Shown here piece after piece: positions 53,247-61,960 of a stretch of 64,000 bases of DNA. The stretch is from Candidatus Kouleothrix ribensis (lineage in GTDB: Bacteria > Chloroflexota > Chloroflexia > Chloroflexales > Roseiflexaceae). Position numbers and translations under genes: made by a program. Every line of letters starts with the position of its first letter. Within the stretch, counting starts at the first letter, position 1. Where the stretch lies: NCBI GenBank assembly GCA_016722075.1, contig JADKGW010000001.1, positions 2,790,001 to 2,854,000 of the forward strand, given 5' to 3'. Under the pieces are notes generated by a model. That model worked only from the letters and a program-made list of their open reading frames with translations, searched no databases and had not been told where the DNA came from.

Positions 53247-53287
53247 ATATCTGGATAGTTAGCAAACACGGGCAACTATCCAGATAT
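53247..53287. promoter_or_regulatory. Perfect 14-bp inverted repeat upstream of the polysaccharide operon
   Basis: ATATCTGGATAGTT (53247-53260) and AACTATCCAGATAT (53274-53287) are perfect reverse complements around a 13-nt spacer, and AGCT flanks extend the symmetry with a one-base bulge. Being AT-rich and about 230 bp upstream of the first gene, it is a candidate operator for the operon; a weak terminator is less likely. Confidence 0.55.
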
Positions 53288-53782
53288 CAGCTATTGATCG
53301 TCGCGGATCAATGCGCGTCGGCACGCCCTGTGAAAGAGTAGCGTCGCCGCTACCCCGCCAGAGCAAACTTCGGGCACACTTGGCTCAGCGTGTATTGTAT
53401 GTGCTGTGAATGAGGCGAGTATAGCACGCGCCACTAGTGCGGGCAATGCGCAATTAATACGCTTTATGCGTATCATCAGAGGTGATGTTTCGCGGCTATA
53501 GCCACTGCTTGCCACCCATGCAGGCGTTGATCGGTCAGTTATGTATATGCAGCCAGGCTTAGATGAATATCTTTATAATACCCAGGCGACCTGACTCACA
53601 CAGAAGTCAAAATTTCATATAGTAGGCCATTGCATGTGTCGCGCTGGAGTGTATCGCTGTGGCAGCACACTAGCCAAAATCGCACCAAAGGATGACGAGT
53701 ACAGCATTCGCATATGATACCAATATGGGGCGGGGTCGGGCTCTCAGGTGGAGCGGGCACGGGGGAGGGGTATTCACCTTTT

Positions 53783-54000
53783 AGGTGTAGGGTTTTTCGT
53801 GGATCGCGTTCCAATGCGATCGGCCCTCACCCCCCTGCCCCCCTCTCCCAATGTTGGGAGAGGAGGGTATCCTATGCGCGTTCCAATGCGCTCGCGGAGC
53901 GAGCGCATTGAACGCCATCTCCCCTCCCCTAGCAGGGGAGGGGGTACGGGGGAGGGGTATCCGCATAACCCAGCATGCTGGGCAAAAAAACCCTACACCT
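53783..54000. repeat. MITE-like nested inverted-repeat block
   Basis: AGGTGTAGGGTTTTT (53783-53797) and AAAAACCCTACACCT (53986-54000) are perfect 15-bp terminal inverted repeats 218 bp end to end. Inside are CTCTCCCAATGTTGGGAGAG, CGCTCGCGGAGCGAGCG, CCCCTAGCAGGGG and CCCAGCATGCTGGG hairpins. No open frame. Target-site duplications are not obvious. Confidence 0.6.
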
Positions 54001-54094
54001 GAGAGGGGGTATTCACGCGGCCCAGCCTGCTGGGCGAAACCCCTCCACCTGAAAGGTGGAATCGGGAGGAGGCAGGCCTATACCGCAGCACACA

Positions 54095-55795
54095 TTAGCG
54101 CAGCTCACCCTGGATCTCACGCGCGCTGCGAATGAACCAGCGCGTGACATTCCTGAAGTGGCCGGCATGGCCTAGCACCAGCCGGCTCGTCGCCAGGTCG
54201 GCCGGGCCGCTGCGCTGGTCGAGGTCAAGGCCGTCGAGCTGGTTGGTGGCGGTGTAGATCAACAGCGGCTGGTACAGCATGATGCTCGGCACCAGGTCGA
54301 CCCAGCGGCGCTGGAAGGCTTCGTACGAGGACGCGCGCAGGGCGATATCGCGCTCGCGGCGCGCGTTGGCCAGCAGCTCGTCGATCTGGTCGTCGCGCAG
54401 CCCGGCGTAGTTGCTGCCATCATCGGCCTTCGACGAGTGCCACAGCTCGTACACGTCTGGGTCGGCGCCAAGCCGCTGCAAGCCATACAGCACGAGTGTG
54501 AAGTCGTGCGCTGCCAGGCGCCGGCGCAGGGTTTCGGCATCGGCCGCCTGGATCTCGAGCCGCACGCCAAGCTGGCCCCACTGCCGGGCGATCTCATTCG
54601 CAACCGCCAGCCGGTCGGGGTCGTCGAGTGTGAGCAGCGCAAGTGCCAGCGGCCGGCCGGCGCGCACGCGCGTGCCATCGGCGCCGGGTGTGTAGCCAAG
54701 CGCGCTGAGCGCCTCGGCCGCCCGCGCCTGGTTGGCCGGGTACCACTGCGGGTCTTCCACCGCAGCCCACCAGCCCGGCAAGATCGGCGTATCGAGCCGC
54801 GTGGCCTGGCCATCGAGCGTCTGTTTGATCAGCAGGTCTTTATCGAGCCCCGCAGCCAGCGCGCGGCGCAGCGCCTGATCGCTCAGCGGCTCGGCGCGCA
54901 AATTGAAGCCCAGCACCACCGCGCTATCGAGCGGGATGGCGTGGCGCACCATCTCGCGCGGCAGGTTCGGCTGCGCGCTATCGCTGCCGCCGCTCACACC
55001 CAGGCCCTGGATCTCCCCGCGCAGTAGCGCGCTACGCGCGGCCTGGGCGTTTGGGTAGAAGCGCAGCTCGAGCGTGTCGATAAATGCGCGCGTCTGATTA
55101 GGGTTATCCTTGAGGGCATAGTAGCGCGGGTTGGCGCTCAGCAGCGCGTGCGCCGAGTCGATCGTGGTAAGCTGGTATGGGCCGGTACCGATCGGCCGCT
55201 GGTTGAACGGCGCCGCCGCCCACTGCTCGGGGGGCAGGTTCGCCAGCAGGTGCGCCGGCAGGATGGGGAACGTCGCCAGGCTGAGGAACGGCGCGAATGG
55301 CGCGGCCAGCGTGCAGCGGATCACCCGGTCGCCGGTCTGATCGATCAGCACATCGCGCCAGACTGCGCTAATGGCCGGATCGCCGGCGAAGGCGCGATTC
55401 TGGATCGCGCGCAGTGTAAACAGCACATCGGCAGCAACCAGCGGCCTACCGTCGTGCCAGGCCACATCGGTGCGTAGCGTGAAGGTGTACACCTGGCCGG
55501 CATCATCGTTGACCACCGACTGCGCCAGCGCCAGCTCGGGCAGGCCATCAGTGCCGATCCGCATCAGGCCGTCGAACAGCAGCGCGCGCACATCTTCGGC
55601 CGCCGGGTCGCGCGCAGGGTCGCTGAGCAGTGGGTTGAGCTGCTGTGGCACCGCCGGCAGGCCCTCGGCGAAACCGCCGCCGGCCAGTGGGCGCGACACC
55701 GCCGCGCTGGTCAGGGCCAGGTAGCCCATCAGCCCAAGCACTAGGATCGAGCTGGCGACCGCGATCAGGATCTGCCAGCGGATGCGTCGAGCCAC
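54095..55795 (-). CDS. Extracellular solute-binding protein, family 5 (peptide/oligopeptide ABC)
   Basis: A 566-residue exported protein with an uncleaved-looking N-terminal TM (ILIAVASSILVLGLMGYLAL, residues 9-28). The SBP_bac_5 fold follows: LPAVPQQLNPLLSD, LFDGLMRIGTDGLPELALAQ, FTLRTDVAWHDGRPLVAADV (the family signature), PIGTGPYQL and ADPDVYELWHSS. It should deliver peptides or similar ligands to an ABC permease, but no permease or ATPase gene is adjacent. The start is GTG 55795, 6 bp after the secG stop, without a clear RBS, so translation may be coupled to secG. Confidence 0.87.
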   Translation of the reverse strand: MARRIRWQILIAVASSILVLGLMGYLALTSAAVSRPLAGGGFAEGLPAVPQQLNPLLSDPARDPAAEDVRALLFDGLMRIGTDGLPELALAQSVVNDDAGQVYTFTLRTDVAWHDGRPLVAADVLFTLRAIQNRAFAGDPAISAVWRDVLIDQTGDRVIRCTLAAPFAPFLSLATFPILPAHLLANLPPEQWAAAPFNQRPIGTGPYQLTTIDSAHALLSANPRYYALKDNPNQTRAFIDTLELRFYPNAQAARSALLRGEIQGLGVSGGSDSAQPNLPREMVRHAIPLDSAVVLGFNLRAEPLSDQALRRALAAGLDKDLLIKQTLDGQATRLDTPILPGWWAAVEDPQWYPANQARAAEALSALGYTPGADGTRVRAGRPLALALLTLDDPDRLAVANEIARQWGQLGVRLEIQAADAETLRRRLAAHDFTLVLYGLQRLGADPDVYELWHSSKADDGSNYAGLRDDQIDELLANARRERDIALRASSYEAFQRRWVDLVPSIMLYQPLLIYTATNQLDGLDLDQRSGPADLATSRLVLGHAGHFRNVTRWFIRSAREIQGELR

Positions 55796-55801
55796 AGAAG
55801 G

Positions 55802-56068
55802 CTAGAGCAGGCCCAACCAGCCGGCCAGGCCCGTGGGCGCTGCGCTGGGGGTGCCAAAGATCGGCAGGCTTGTGATCAGCGCCAGCACCAGAAACACCAC
55901 CGCCAGCACGATCGTGGCCTGGTGCAGTGTCTTCTCGAGCCCGCGCTTGGTGCGGTAGATCGAGCTGGTGTCGCGGCTCTGTAGCCCGGCGGTGCGGCCT
56001 TGCAGAATCACCAGGCCGATCAGCGTGATGCTGATAATAATCAGTGCAATGTATAGCGCGGTTTCCAA
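55802..56068 (-). CDS. secG: Preprotein translocase subunit SecG
   Basis: An 88-residue protein with two TMs (YIALIIISITLIGLVILQG and ATIVLAVVFLVLALITSL) and the connecting cytoplasmic loop (RTAGLQSRDTSSIYRTKRGLEKTLH). This is the SecG pattern of the SecYEG channel. TTG 56068 is the start; AGGAGG lies 5 nt upstream, making the unusual start convincing. Six bp separate it from the solute-binding protein gene. Confidence 0.88.
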   Translation of the reverse strand: METALYIALIIISITLIGLVILQGRTAGLQSRDTSSIYRTKRGLEKTLHQATIVLAVVFLVLALITSLPIFGTPSAAPTGLAGWLGLL

Positions 56069-56177
56069 AGGGCCTCCTAAGCGATTACGTCAACACGGCG
56101 GGCAATTATACCATCGGCAGCAGTGCCGCGCAAGCGCGGTGCCGTGCGCGCACCCAGCGGCAGGGCCACACCCATGC

Positions 56178-57617
56178 TCACGCTGGCGGCGCGGGCAGGG
56201 GCGCTAGCACCACCCGGTTCTTGCCGCTGATCTTGGCCTGGTAGGCCGCGTCGTCGGCCAGGTCGAGCAGCTCACGCGCTTTCAGGGCGCCGTGCAGCGG
56301 GTGAATAGCCACACCCAGGCTGGCCGAGATCGGCACCCGCACCAGCTCATTCACCACCAGCGAGCAGTCGAGCGCGGCGCGCAGGCGCTCGGCGATCCCC
56401 AGCGCAGTCGGCGGCTCGGCCACCCCCGCAAGCAGCACGCAAAACTCTTCGCCGCCGTAGCGAAAGATCACGTCGTCGGTGCGCAGCGCCTCCCACAGGA
56501 TGCGCGTGGCCATTTGCAGCACTTGATCGCCGATCGTGTGGCCAAACCGATCATTCACCTGCTTGAAGTTGTCGAAGTCGAGCAAGATCAGCGTGAAGCC
56601 AATCTGCAGCTCACTTGCACGCTGCCAGCTCTGCTCGAGCGCGCTGTCGAATGCGCCGCGGTTATACGCGCCGGTCAGTGCGTCGCGCACGGCACGCACA
56701 TACAGGCGGGCGTTGGCGATCAGCGCGGCCATCATGCCGCCGATCGTCGCGAGCAAGCGCATGTCGTCGGTGCTGAAGCGCGGGCTAGATTGCCGCCCCA
56801 CCAGCATCATTGCGCCAAACACGCGCCCGGCGTAGGCCAGCGGCACGCACAATCCCTGCATACCTGGCAGCACATGCGCCGGCTCGGGGAACGCCAGCAC
56901 GTCGGCCGGCTCGAGTTCGCCGATCACGCCCTGGCCCTGCTGCACCACCTGGCCGGCGAGTGTACCATCCAGCCCCACATGGATCGACGCAGGCGATTCC
57001 AGGTTCTCGCCGTCGTTGAGCGATTTGAGGTCGCCGGCACGCTCATCGAACAAAAAGACCCGCCCGGTCGTGCCGCCAAATGCCGCCGTCGTAAAGCTCA
57101 GCACCTGCTGCACCATATCGGACGGATCGCGGCTGGCGCTGAGGCTGGCGCTCAGCCTGGCCAGCAGCTGCGCCTCGGCCGAGCGCCGCAGCCGATCGAT
57201 CGTCTGTGCAAATGCGACTCGCAGGGTTGCGAGCATGGCCCGCCGTACTGCCGGCCGCACCTTGCTGCCCAGGCAGACGACAGCGATCAGGTCGCCGAGG
57301 TGGAAGAGTGGCAGGCACACCGGCGTGGGTTCAAGCCGGGGCTGTGGCTCAATTGCGTCGATGGCTTGCTCGAGCAGCTGCGCACCGGCTTGGCTGCGGC
57401 CGCGGCTGTGAACGCTGTGGTAATAGACCCCGCGGCCTTTTGCGACGCCGGCCGCCGGCGCCAGCGCCAGCTCGGAACAAATCGCGACCAGCAGATCAAG
57501 CGCCGCCTGCTCTGTCTCGGCTAAGAGCAATTGTTGCAGCCCGTCGCACCAGGTCTGAGCGACCGGAGTGCGCCTGGGCGCACCTTTGAAGGCAGCATGC
57601 CGCTGTTTCACATACAA
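56178..57617 (-). CDS. GAF-GAF-GGDEF diguanylate cyclase
   Basis: A 479-residue soluble signalling enzyme. Two GAF-like sensor domains (about residues 30-150 and 165-310; the second ends QGLCVPLAYAGRVFGAMMLVGRQ) precede a GGDEF domain (315-475). The active site reads GGEEF (FRYGGEEFCVLL). An inhibitory I-site RxxD (RTDD) stands exactly five residues before it, so it should make cyclic di-GMP from GTP with product inhibition. The GAF ligand is unknown. The start is uncertain: TTG 57617 gives the longest form, GTG 57611 is nearby, and neither has a strong RBS. c-di-GMP often controls exopolysaccharide synthesis, but a link here is inference. Confidence 0.88.
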   Translation of the reverse strand: MYVKQRHAAFKGAPRRTPVAQTWCDGLQQLLLAETEQAALDLLVAICSELALAPAAGVAKGRGVYYHSVHSRGRSQAGAQLLEQAIDAIEPQPRLEPTPVCLPLFHLGDLIAVVCLGSKVRPAVRRAMLATLRVAFAQTIDRLRRSAEAQLLARLSASLSASRDPSDMVQQVLSFTTAAFGGTTGRVFLFDERAGDLKSLNDGENLESPASIHVGLDGTLAGQVVQQGQGVIGELEPADVLAFPEPAHVLPGMQGLCVPLAYAGRVFGAMMLVGRQSSPRFSTDDMRLLATIGGMMAALIANARLYVRAVRDALTGAYNRGAFDSALEQSWQRASELQIGFTLILLDFDNFKQVNDRFGHTIGDQVLQMATRILWEALRTDDVIFRYGGEEFCVLLAGVAEPPTALGIAERLRAALDCSLVVNELVRVPISASLGVAIHPLHGALKARELLDLADDAAYQAKISGKNRVVLAPLPAPPA

Positions 57618-57684
57618 TCCATCGCAGCACCACGAAGCCGGCTACCGGCATGCCGATTGGCCTCCATCCGTCGCGACGATCGGC

Positions 57685-57842
57685 AGCTGGTTGCAGGTTG
57701 CCTCGGGTTGCAGGTTGCAGGTTGCAGGTTGCAGGTTGGCAGGTTGCAGGTTGCACTGCGCACGATGTACACAGGCCAGGTGCAGGTTTGCACTATCGCT
57801 GCTGCCGCCTGCCGCCTGCCACTGCCCACTGCCGCCTGCCGG
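57685..57842. repeat. Heptamer arrays (GTTGCAG)n and (CTGCCGC)n at the korB 3' end
   Basis: 57690-57760 holds about nine GTTGCAG/GTTGGCAG units. 57797-57842 holds about six CTGCCGC/CTGCCAC/CTGCCCA units that run up to the korB stop at 57843-57845. Another stop-adjacent array. Confidence 0.85.
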
Positions 57843-58892
57843 CTAGAGTGTGCCAAGCACCCTGGCGAATGCCTCGCGCGAAGGGCGTAGCTTCGACTCG
57901 GGCAGCGCGGCGAGGGGCGTGTCGACCATCCCAATCACGTCGGGCAGCGTCTGGCGCCGCTCGTTGATATACACCAGGCCAGTGACGAACTCCTGCTTTG
58001 CGCGGGCCGCCTCGAGCAGTTGCAGTGCGCGCCACTTGTCGGTCGGGTCGTACTCGCGGTCCAGCTTCTTAAGCTTGATCGCCGGGCCGTCGTGCATCTG
58101 GACGATCTGCTCCTCGCCCTCGTCGTACTCGACCTGCACCTCGTTGAAGCGCGGGATGAAGGTGATATCCTGAATGCGCTCCTCGTGCTCCTTGCCGTAG
58201 TCGTAGCTCTTGGTCGAGTCGTGGTGATTGTTGAATGTCACACACGGGCTGATAATATCGAGCACCGCCGTGCCATGGAAGCTCATGGCCGCCTTGAGCA
58301 GCTCGCGCACCTGCTTGGCATCGCCGGCGAACGAGCGCGCCACGAAGCCGCAGTCGGCCACCAGCGCCTCGATGCACACATCGATCGGCGGCAAGACGTT
58401 CGTGCCGGCATACTTGAGCTGCTGGCCCAGGTCGGCCGTCGCCGAGAACTGGCCTTTGGTCAGGCCATACACGCCGTTGTTCTCGACGATATAGACCATA
58501 GGCACATTCCGGCGCACCATATGCTTGAACTGGCCGATGCCGATGCTGCCGGTGTCGCCATCGCCGCTGACGCCAATCGCCAGCATGGTGCGGTTGGCCA
58601 GCACCGCGCCGGTAGTGACCGAGGGCATACGCCCGTGCAGGGTGTTGAAGCCATGCGAGCGATTGAGAAAGTAGGCCGGTGTCTTCGACGAGCAGCCAAT
58701 CCCGCTCATCTTGATGATCTGGCTGGGCTGGAGCGATAACTCGAAGGCCGCAGCAATGATCTGGCTGGTGATCGAGTTGTGCCCACAGCCCTGGCACAGA
58801 GTCGAGTCGCCGCCGCGATACTCCGATTGAGACAGGCCGACCAGGTTGATGTTGGCCGGCCGGCCGTTGGTTGGCTTGGTTTCCGTAGTCAT
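57843..58892 (-). CDS. korB: 2-oxoacid:ferredoxin oxidoreductase, beta subunit
   Basis: A 349-residue subunit holding thiamine diphosphate and a 4Fe-4S cluster. CQGCGHNS and GIGCSS supply cluster ligands, and the TPP motif GDGDTGSIGIGQF continues to VENNGVYGLTKGQ. Works with KorA (58993) to interconvert 2-oxoglutarate (or another 2-oxoacid) plus CoA and acyl-CoA plus CO2 using ferredoxin. The C-terminal 60 residues are typical of the actinobacterial/Chloroflexota type. It follows korA by 100 bp in the same direction. GAGGAG lies 12 nt before ATG 58892, slightly far. Confidence 0.93.
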   Translation of the reverse strand: MTTETKPTNGRPANINLVGLSQSEYRGGDSTLCQGCGHNSITSQIIAAAFELSLQPSQIIKMSGIGCSSKTPAYFLNRSHGFNTLHGRMPSVTTGAVLANRTMLAIGVSGDGDTGSIGIGQFKHMVRRNVPMVYIVENNGVYGLTKGQFSATADLGQQLKYAGTNVLPPIDVCIEALVADCGFVARSFAGDAKQVRELLKAAMSFHGTAVLDIISPCVTFNNHHDSTKSYDYGKEHEERIQDITFIPRFNEVQVEYDEGEEQIVQMHDGPAIKLKKLDREYDPTDKWRALQLLEAARAKQEFVTGLVYINERRQTLPDVIGMVDTPLAALPESKLRPSREAFARVLGTL

Positions 58893-58992
58893 GGTTCTGA
58901 GATCTCCTCAATATCTGAAAAGATGACACGTTGACAAGCTAACATTCCACGTGATACTGCCATCTTGTCAACCGATCATCTTATCATCGTAC

Positions 58993-60822
58993 CTAACGCT
59001 CCTGCGCGCTAATCGCTTCGGCCACAAAGCGCGCGCTCAGCGGCATGCCGGTGCAGTTGCGAATCGAGCGAATCGCCCCGGCATGCTCGGGCACGTGCAG
59101 CTGCACCAGCTGGTGTAGCTGGCCATCCTGGTTCAGCTCGATCACATACACCCGCTCGTACTGCGCGGCAAAATCGCGCACCGCCTGGTTGAGCGGCAGC
59201 GCGCGCACGCGCATGTAGCTGGCTGTAATACCCTGGCTGTGCAGCCGGTCGCGGCCCTCGCGGATGGCGGCGTCGGTCGAGCCATAGCCGATGATGCCGA
59301 TCCGGGCGCCTTCGACGCGATCGATCAGCGGCCCCGGCACAAGCGTGCGCGCAGTATCGTGCTTGCGCGTCAGCCGGTCGAGGTTGTTCTGCCAGTCGGC
59401 CGACTTCTCGCTGTACTGGCCAAATTCGTTGTGGCCGGTGCCGCGCGCCAGGTAGGCCGAGCGCGGGTTGGGGTTGCCCGGCAGGGTGCGATACGTGATC
59501 CCGTCGCCGTCGACATCGAGGTAGCGGCCCCAGGTCTCAACCTGCCTGATCTGCTCGGCATCGAGCACTTTGCCGCGGTCGAGCGGTGTCTCTGGGTAGT
59601 CGAACGGGTCGGTCATCCAGTTATTCATGCCAAGGTCGAGGTCGCTCAGCACGAACACCAGCGTCTGTAGCCGCTCGGCCAGGTCGAAGGCCTTGTAGCC
59701 GAACTCGAAGCACTCTTGCATGGTGCCGGGCAGCAGGCAGATATGGCGCGTATCGCCGTGGCCAAGCTGGTAGGCGGTGAGCAGATCGCCCTGCGACACG
59801 CGTGTGGGCAGGCCGGTGCTCGGGCCCATGCGCTGCACATCCCAGATCACGGCCGGCACTTCGGCGAAGTAGGCGATCCCGGCGAACTCGGTCATCAGCG
59901 AGATGCCTGGGCCTGAGGTCGCGGTCATGGCGCGCGCGCCGGCCCAGCCCGCGCCTACCACCATACCGATCGCGGCAAGCTCGTCTTCGGCCTGCACGAT
60001 CGCATACGTCGGCTTGCCGCTGTCGGGGTCGAGCCGCAGCTGCGGCGCGTACTCGCTAATCGTATCGATCAGGCTGGTCGAAGGTGTGATCGGGTACCAG
60101 GCCACGACCGTGACGCCGCCCATCAGCGCGCCAAGCCCGGCGGCCGAGTTGCCGTCGATCAGCATTTTGCCGATGGTCAGATCCATGCGCTCGACGCGGT
60201 ACGGGTCGGATTTCGTCAGGTGCTCGTGTGCCCAGCTACGCGCGGCCTCGACCATCGCCAGGTTCAGGTTTACCGCCGCAGCCTTGCCATGAAAGTAAAA
60301 GTTCAGCGCCGCCACGATCTCGTCCATCTCGATGCCGAGCAGCTCGATCAGCACGCCGACATAGGCCATGTTCGCGACATAGTCTTTCAAACGGGCTGGC
60401 GGGGCCACCTGCTTGAGCAGATCCTTGAGCGGGATGGCATAGCTAGTGATGTCGGTGCGCGGCCGCGCAAATGTAATGTCGTCGAGGTGCAGGCACACGC
60501 CGCCGGGCGGCAGCGCGGCCAGGTCTTCGTCGGCCGTTTTGTGGTTGAACGCCACCAGAATTTCGGTGCCCTCGCGGCGCGCGACATAGCCATGCTTGCT
60601 CACCCGGATGGTATACCAGGTTGGCAGGCCGGCAATATTCGAGGGAAACAGGTTCTTGCCGCTGACCGGCACGCCCATCTTGAAGATCGCCCGGATCAGC
60701 GTGTTGTTCGCCGTCTGGCTACCAGAGCCATTGATCGTCGCCACCACAATCGCAAAATCGTTGACGATGAGCGGCTGGTTGTCGAGGCTCGCGCTCTGCG
60801 AGCTTGCCTGGGTTTCAATCAT
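58993..60822 (-). CDS. korA: 2-oxoacid:ferredoxin oxidoreductase, fused gamma-alpha subunit
   Basis: A 609-residue subunit. The gamma domain is N-terminal (FAIVVATINGSGSQTANNTLIRAIFKMG, VPVSGKNLFPSNI; about residues 20-185). The alpha pyrimidine-binding region follows (VVAWYPITPSTSLIDTIS, QAEDELAAIGMVVGAGWAGARAMTATSGPGISLMTEFAG), then domain II with GIIGYGSTDAAIREG. The YPITPST motif is the substrate/TPP signature. ATG 60822 has GGAG 7 nt upstream. First gene of the korAB unit; promoter at 61009-61036. Confidence 0.93.
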   Translation of the reverse strand: MIETQASSQSASLDNQPLIVNDFAIVVATINGSGSQTANNTLIRAIFKMGVPVSGKNLFPSNIAGLPTWYTIRVSKHGYVARREGTEILVAFNHKTADEDLAALPPGGVCLHLDDITFARPRTDITSYAIPLKDLLKQVAPPARLKDYVANMAYVGVLIELLGIEMDEIVAALNFYFHGKAAAVNLNLAMVEAARSWAHEHLTKSDPYRVERMDLTIGKMLIDGNSAAGLGALMGGVTVVAWYPITPSTSLIDTISEYAPQLRLDPDSGKPTYAIVQAEDELAAIGMVVGAGWAGARAMTATSGPGISLMTEFAGIAYFAEVPAVIWDVQRMGPSTGLPTRVSQGDLLTAYQLGHGDTRHICLLPGTMQECFEFGYKAFDLAERLQTLVFVLSDLDLGMNNWMTDPFDYPETPLDRGKVLDAEQIRQVETWGRYLDVDGDGITYRTLPGNPNPRSAYLARGTGHNEFGQYSEKSADWQNNLDRLTRKHDTARTLVPGPLIDRVEGARIGIIGYGSTDAAIREGRDRLHSQGITASYMRVRALPLNQAVRDFAAQYERVYVIELNQDGQLHQLVQLHVPEHAGAIRSIRNCTGMPLSARFVAEAISAQER

Positions 60823-61008
60823 GTCCTGACTCCACGGAAGCGAAATGATGCTGTGAATCAAATGGTGCCGACCTGGTGGGCTGTGGCCCGGCCAGCGCAT
60901 CGACACCCGCTTACGGCTGGCCGGCAATGGCCTATTGAGTTACTGCTTGCCCGCCGGCCCCCAGGTGCAATCATGTGCGCACTTCTGCACACATCGTCGC
61001 ATCGCACT

Positions 61009-61036
61009 ATTATACCCTAGATCGTACCGTTTGAAA
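61009..61036 (-). promoter_or_regulatory. Probable korAB promoter
   Basis: On the minus strand TATAAT (61014 to 61009) is a perfect -10, with TTTCAA (61036 to 61031) as a weaker -35 at 16-nt spacing. It lies about 185 bp upstream of korA; the gap 60823-61008 contains no gene. Confidence 0.5.
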
Positions 61037-61115
61037 TAGTGATTCTTGCAGAATTTGTCGTGGCCCGCTTGCTGCTGCGCCGCACCAGCGCCGATGCCGG
61101 CCAGGCATGCGGCGG

Positions 61116-61868
61116 TCATGTCGCCAGCGTCACGGCTTCGCCGGCCCGGTAGATCGTGCGCTGCCCGCTGTGCCCGAATACCGACACGCTCTGGCGGCCG
61201 AGCACTTGCCAGGCCGCCGACCCGCCGCTACGCACCAGCGCGGTATCTTCATCAACACCGATCAGCGTCAGGTCGGCCGGCGCCGAGGCCACGATCGCAC
61301 GAAACATGGCCTGGCCGGCGAAATCGGCCACGCGGTCGAAGTGCGGCATCACCGCAAGGCGCGGCAGCACGCCTAGCGCCGGCACCCAGCGCGGTGCATC
61401 ACCGCGCATCACCGAGCGCACGCTCAGCGTGTAGCCGCCCAACATCATGGCGCCGGCGCTGCAGCCGGCCAGCACCGCGCCGGCCAGGTAGCCCGCGTAT
61501 ATGGCCTGCCACGCCGGCGTGTCGCGCAGCGTCTCGATCACATACTCGGGGTTGCCGCCCGAGAAATAGTACATGTCGGCGCCTTGCAACGCAGCCACAA
61601 CCTGTGGATCACGGGCGTCGGGGCTACCAACGAGATGTACCGGCGTTACCTCGGCGCCAAGCTGGCGGAAGTGTTCGGCGCCCATGGTGTTCCAGCGCTC
61701 GGGCATGCCCAGCTCGAGCCCGCTGGCGGTCGGCAGTAGCGCCACCCGCAGCGCCCCCGCGCCCAGCGTGTCGAGCAGCGCGCGATCGACCTCGCGCATG
61801 TGCGGCAGGTACTCGCCCGAGCCAACCAGGGCGATCGTGCCGGGCTGTATGTGTCGGCGGTCTGTCAT
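61116..61868 (-). CDS. Peptidase S51 family (cyanophycinase-like)
   Basis: A 250-residue protein: IALVGSGEYLPHM, RVALLPTASG, YYFSGGNPEYVIETL, and the nucleophile elbow AGCSAGAMMLGGYTL with the serine. HFDRVADF and LTLIGVDEDTALV carry the further conserved His and Glu/Asp. The family covers dipeptidase E and cyanophycinase. Cytoplasmic, no signal peptide. GAGGAG precedes ATG 61868. 92 bp separates it from the aminopeptidase gene upstream; the two may form a peptide-degrading operon. Confidence 0.87.
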   Translation of the reverse strand: MTDRRHIQPGTIALVGSGEYLPHMREVDRALLDTLGAGALRVALLPTASGLELGMPERWNTMGAEHFRQLGAEVTPVHLVGSPDARDPQVVAALQGADMYYFSGGNPEYVIETLRDTPAWQAIYAGYLAGAVLAGCSAGAMMLGGYTLSVRSVMRGDAPRWVPALGVLPRLAVMPHFDRVADFAGQAMFRAIVASAPADLTLIGVDEDTALVRSGGSAAWQVLGRQSVSVFGHSGQRTIYRAGEAVTLAT

Positions 61869-61960
61869 TATCTCCTCAATAAACAGACAAGGAGACAAGA
61901 AACGCGGAGATTACACACCAGGCCTCATCTCCATGCCGCCCATTCTCCGTGTCTAACACA

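Larger units (their letters stand above)
53016..54094. other. 1.08-kb non-coding regulatory/structured region upstream of the polysaccharide operon
   Basis: No convincing gene in either strand; short frames have no RBS or recognisable sequence. The operon promoter should be at its left end, but no clear -35/-10 pair was found. 53401-53560 is markedly AT-richer than the surroundings. The right part (53741-54060) is a mosaic of inverted repeats, with the GTTCCAATGCG motif twice. Confidence 0.7.

Noticed and set aside
53291..53814. Short minus-strand frames of 72-74 residues in the 53-54 kb gap
   Set aside because: No RBS, no recognisable motif, and atypical composition; the region is better explained as regulatory and repeat DNA.
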